The notes below the pieces were generated by a model. The model did not search any database. It was not told the DNA's origin and saw nothing but the letters and a program-made list of their open reading frames with translations. The position numbers and the translations under genes were made by a program. A DNA stretch of 64,000 nt from Salvelinus alpinus (Eukaryota; Chordata; Actinopteri; Salmoniformes; Salmonidae), in contig NC_092115.1 of assembly GCF_045679555.1 (NCBI RefSeq), forward strand, positions 37,983,728 through 38,047,727, written 5' to 3'. Of this stretch, positions 63,490 through 64,000 are shown one piece after another. Within the stretch, counting starts at the first letter, position 1. Each line of letters starts with the position of its first letter.

Positions 63490-64000
63490 GTAAGAGCTTT
63501 AACATTAGTCCTTCTGTAATAATGGACTACAGCGAATTCAAGAGGCATTGGGCTTTGAACCAGCGACTCTTGTCTCTCCATGGTAGGCCTAATGTTAAAA
63601 GCTGATAAATCATATCATTGTGTTGAGCTATGCCATTTAGGTGTTGGAGCGCTTGGGAAAAGTCAAGAGCGTATAATGAATGGAAGCCTTGTGTTTCTGA
63701 GACTTGGGAAGGGGGGAATGGGGGGGGGGGGGGGGCTCATAGGGTCCTGTTGATGTCCCGGGGACGAGAGGTGTAATCGAGGTAAGCCTAGGCTACTGCC
63801 GAATAATAAAACAATGATGTGTATGATTTGAATACATTTGGTAGCTATAGGCCTGCATGAGTTTAAATGCATTGCCTGAACGAGAATAGGATAATAATTT
63901 GGTTGTTTTTCTCGCTGCTTCAAGGATGGAGATGGGAGAGGGGGGTGTTAACAAAGCCCACCTATTATGAAGAAGAAGAAGACCCCCCCCCCCTCCCCCC
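63490..64000 (+). other. cnmd intron 2 (partial)
   Basis: No further exon is seen to the end of the window. Contains a G-run at 63712-63736 and a C-run near the right edge. Confidence 0.6.

Overview
This window is vertebrate nuclear DNA, almost certainly from a salmonid fish (trout, salmon or char). The evidence is the repeat content: several Tc1-like transposons with ~200-bp terminal repeats, L2/RSg-1-type and Rex1-type LINEs, a 5S rRNA-derived SINE, tRNA-derived SINEs, long (TG)n, (GA)n and (CT)n arrays, and very little coding sequence. No prokaryotic operon, CRISPR array or phage is present.

Three host protein genes and one tRNA gene are supported. (1) A six-exon homologue of human CXorf38 lies on the minus strand at 4061-6906. 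All splice sites and phases fit, but exon 1 carries a 16-bp tandem duplication that breaks the frame in this copy. (2) An intron-containing tRNA-Leu(CAA) gene is at 7410-7521. (3) pcdh8 (paraxial-type protocadherin) is on the plus strand at 57552-60841, with three exons, about 1006 residues and a TATA/CCAAT/octamer promoter. (4) The first two exons of cnmd (chondromodulin/LECT1) are at 63020-63489 and the gene runs off the right edge. Tandem PCDH8 then CNMD matches human 13q14.3.

The rest is transposon-rich. 1-2955: L1 LINE split by a nearly intact Tc1. 9.1-16.5 kb: Rex1 LINE, a Tc1 holding a solo LTR, and a hAT-like element holding a Tc1 piece. 17-22.2 kb: L2 tail, Tc1-derived MITE and a microsatellite cluster. 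22.7-26.1 kb: L2 LINE inserted in a 50-bp minisatellite and itself hit by LTR insertions. 27.9-28.4 kb: 5S SINE. 30.2-33.5 kb: triple nest (Tc1, then L2, then piggyBac-like MITE). 33.7-34.5 kb: pure polypurine minisatellite. 36.3-37.8 kb: Tc1 with a Rex1 inside. 38.8-41.1 kb: decayed hAT transposase gene. 42-53 kb: mostly unique sequence upstream of pcdh8, with a foldback element that has 9-bp target duplications at 49695-50262. 53.4-56.9 kb: Rex1 with SINE and Tc1 inside, then a hAT-like MITE.

No obviously new multi-gene system was found. The most interesting leads are the RNxxxH (HEPN-like) motif in the CXorf38 homologue together with its exon-1 duplication, the nesting order of the transposons, the Mutator-like foldback element, and the inverted and direct copies of a seed sequence next to the (TG)n arrays.
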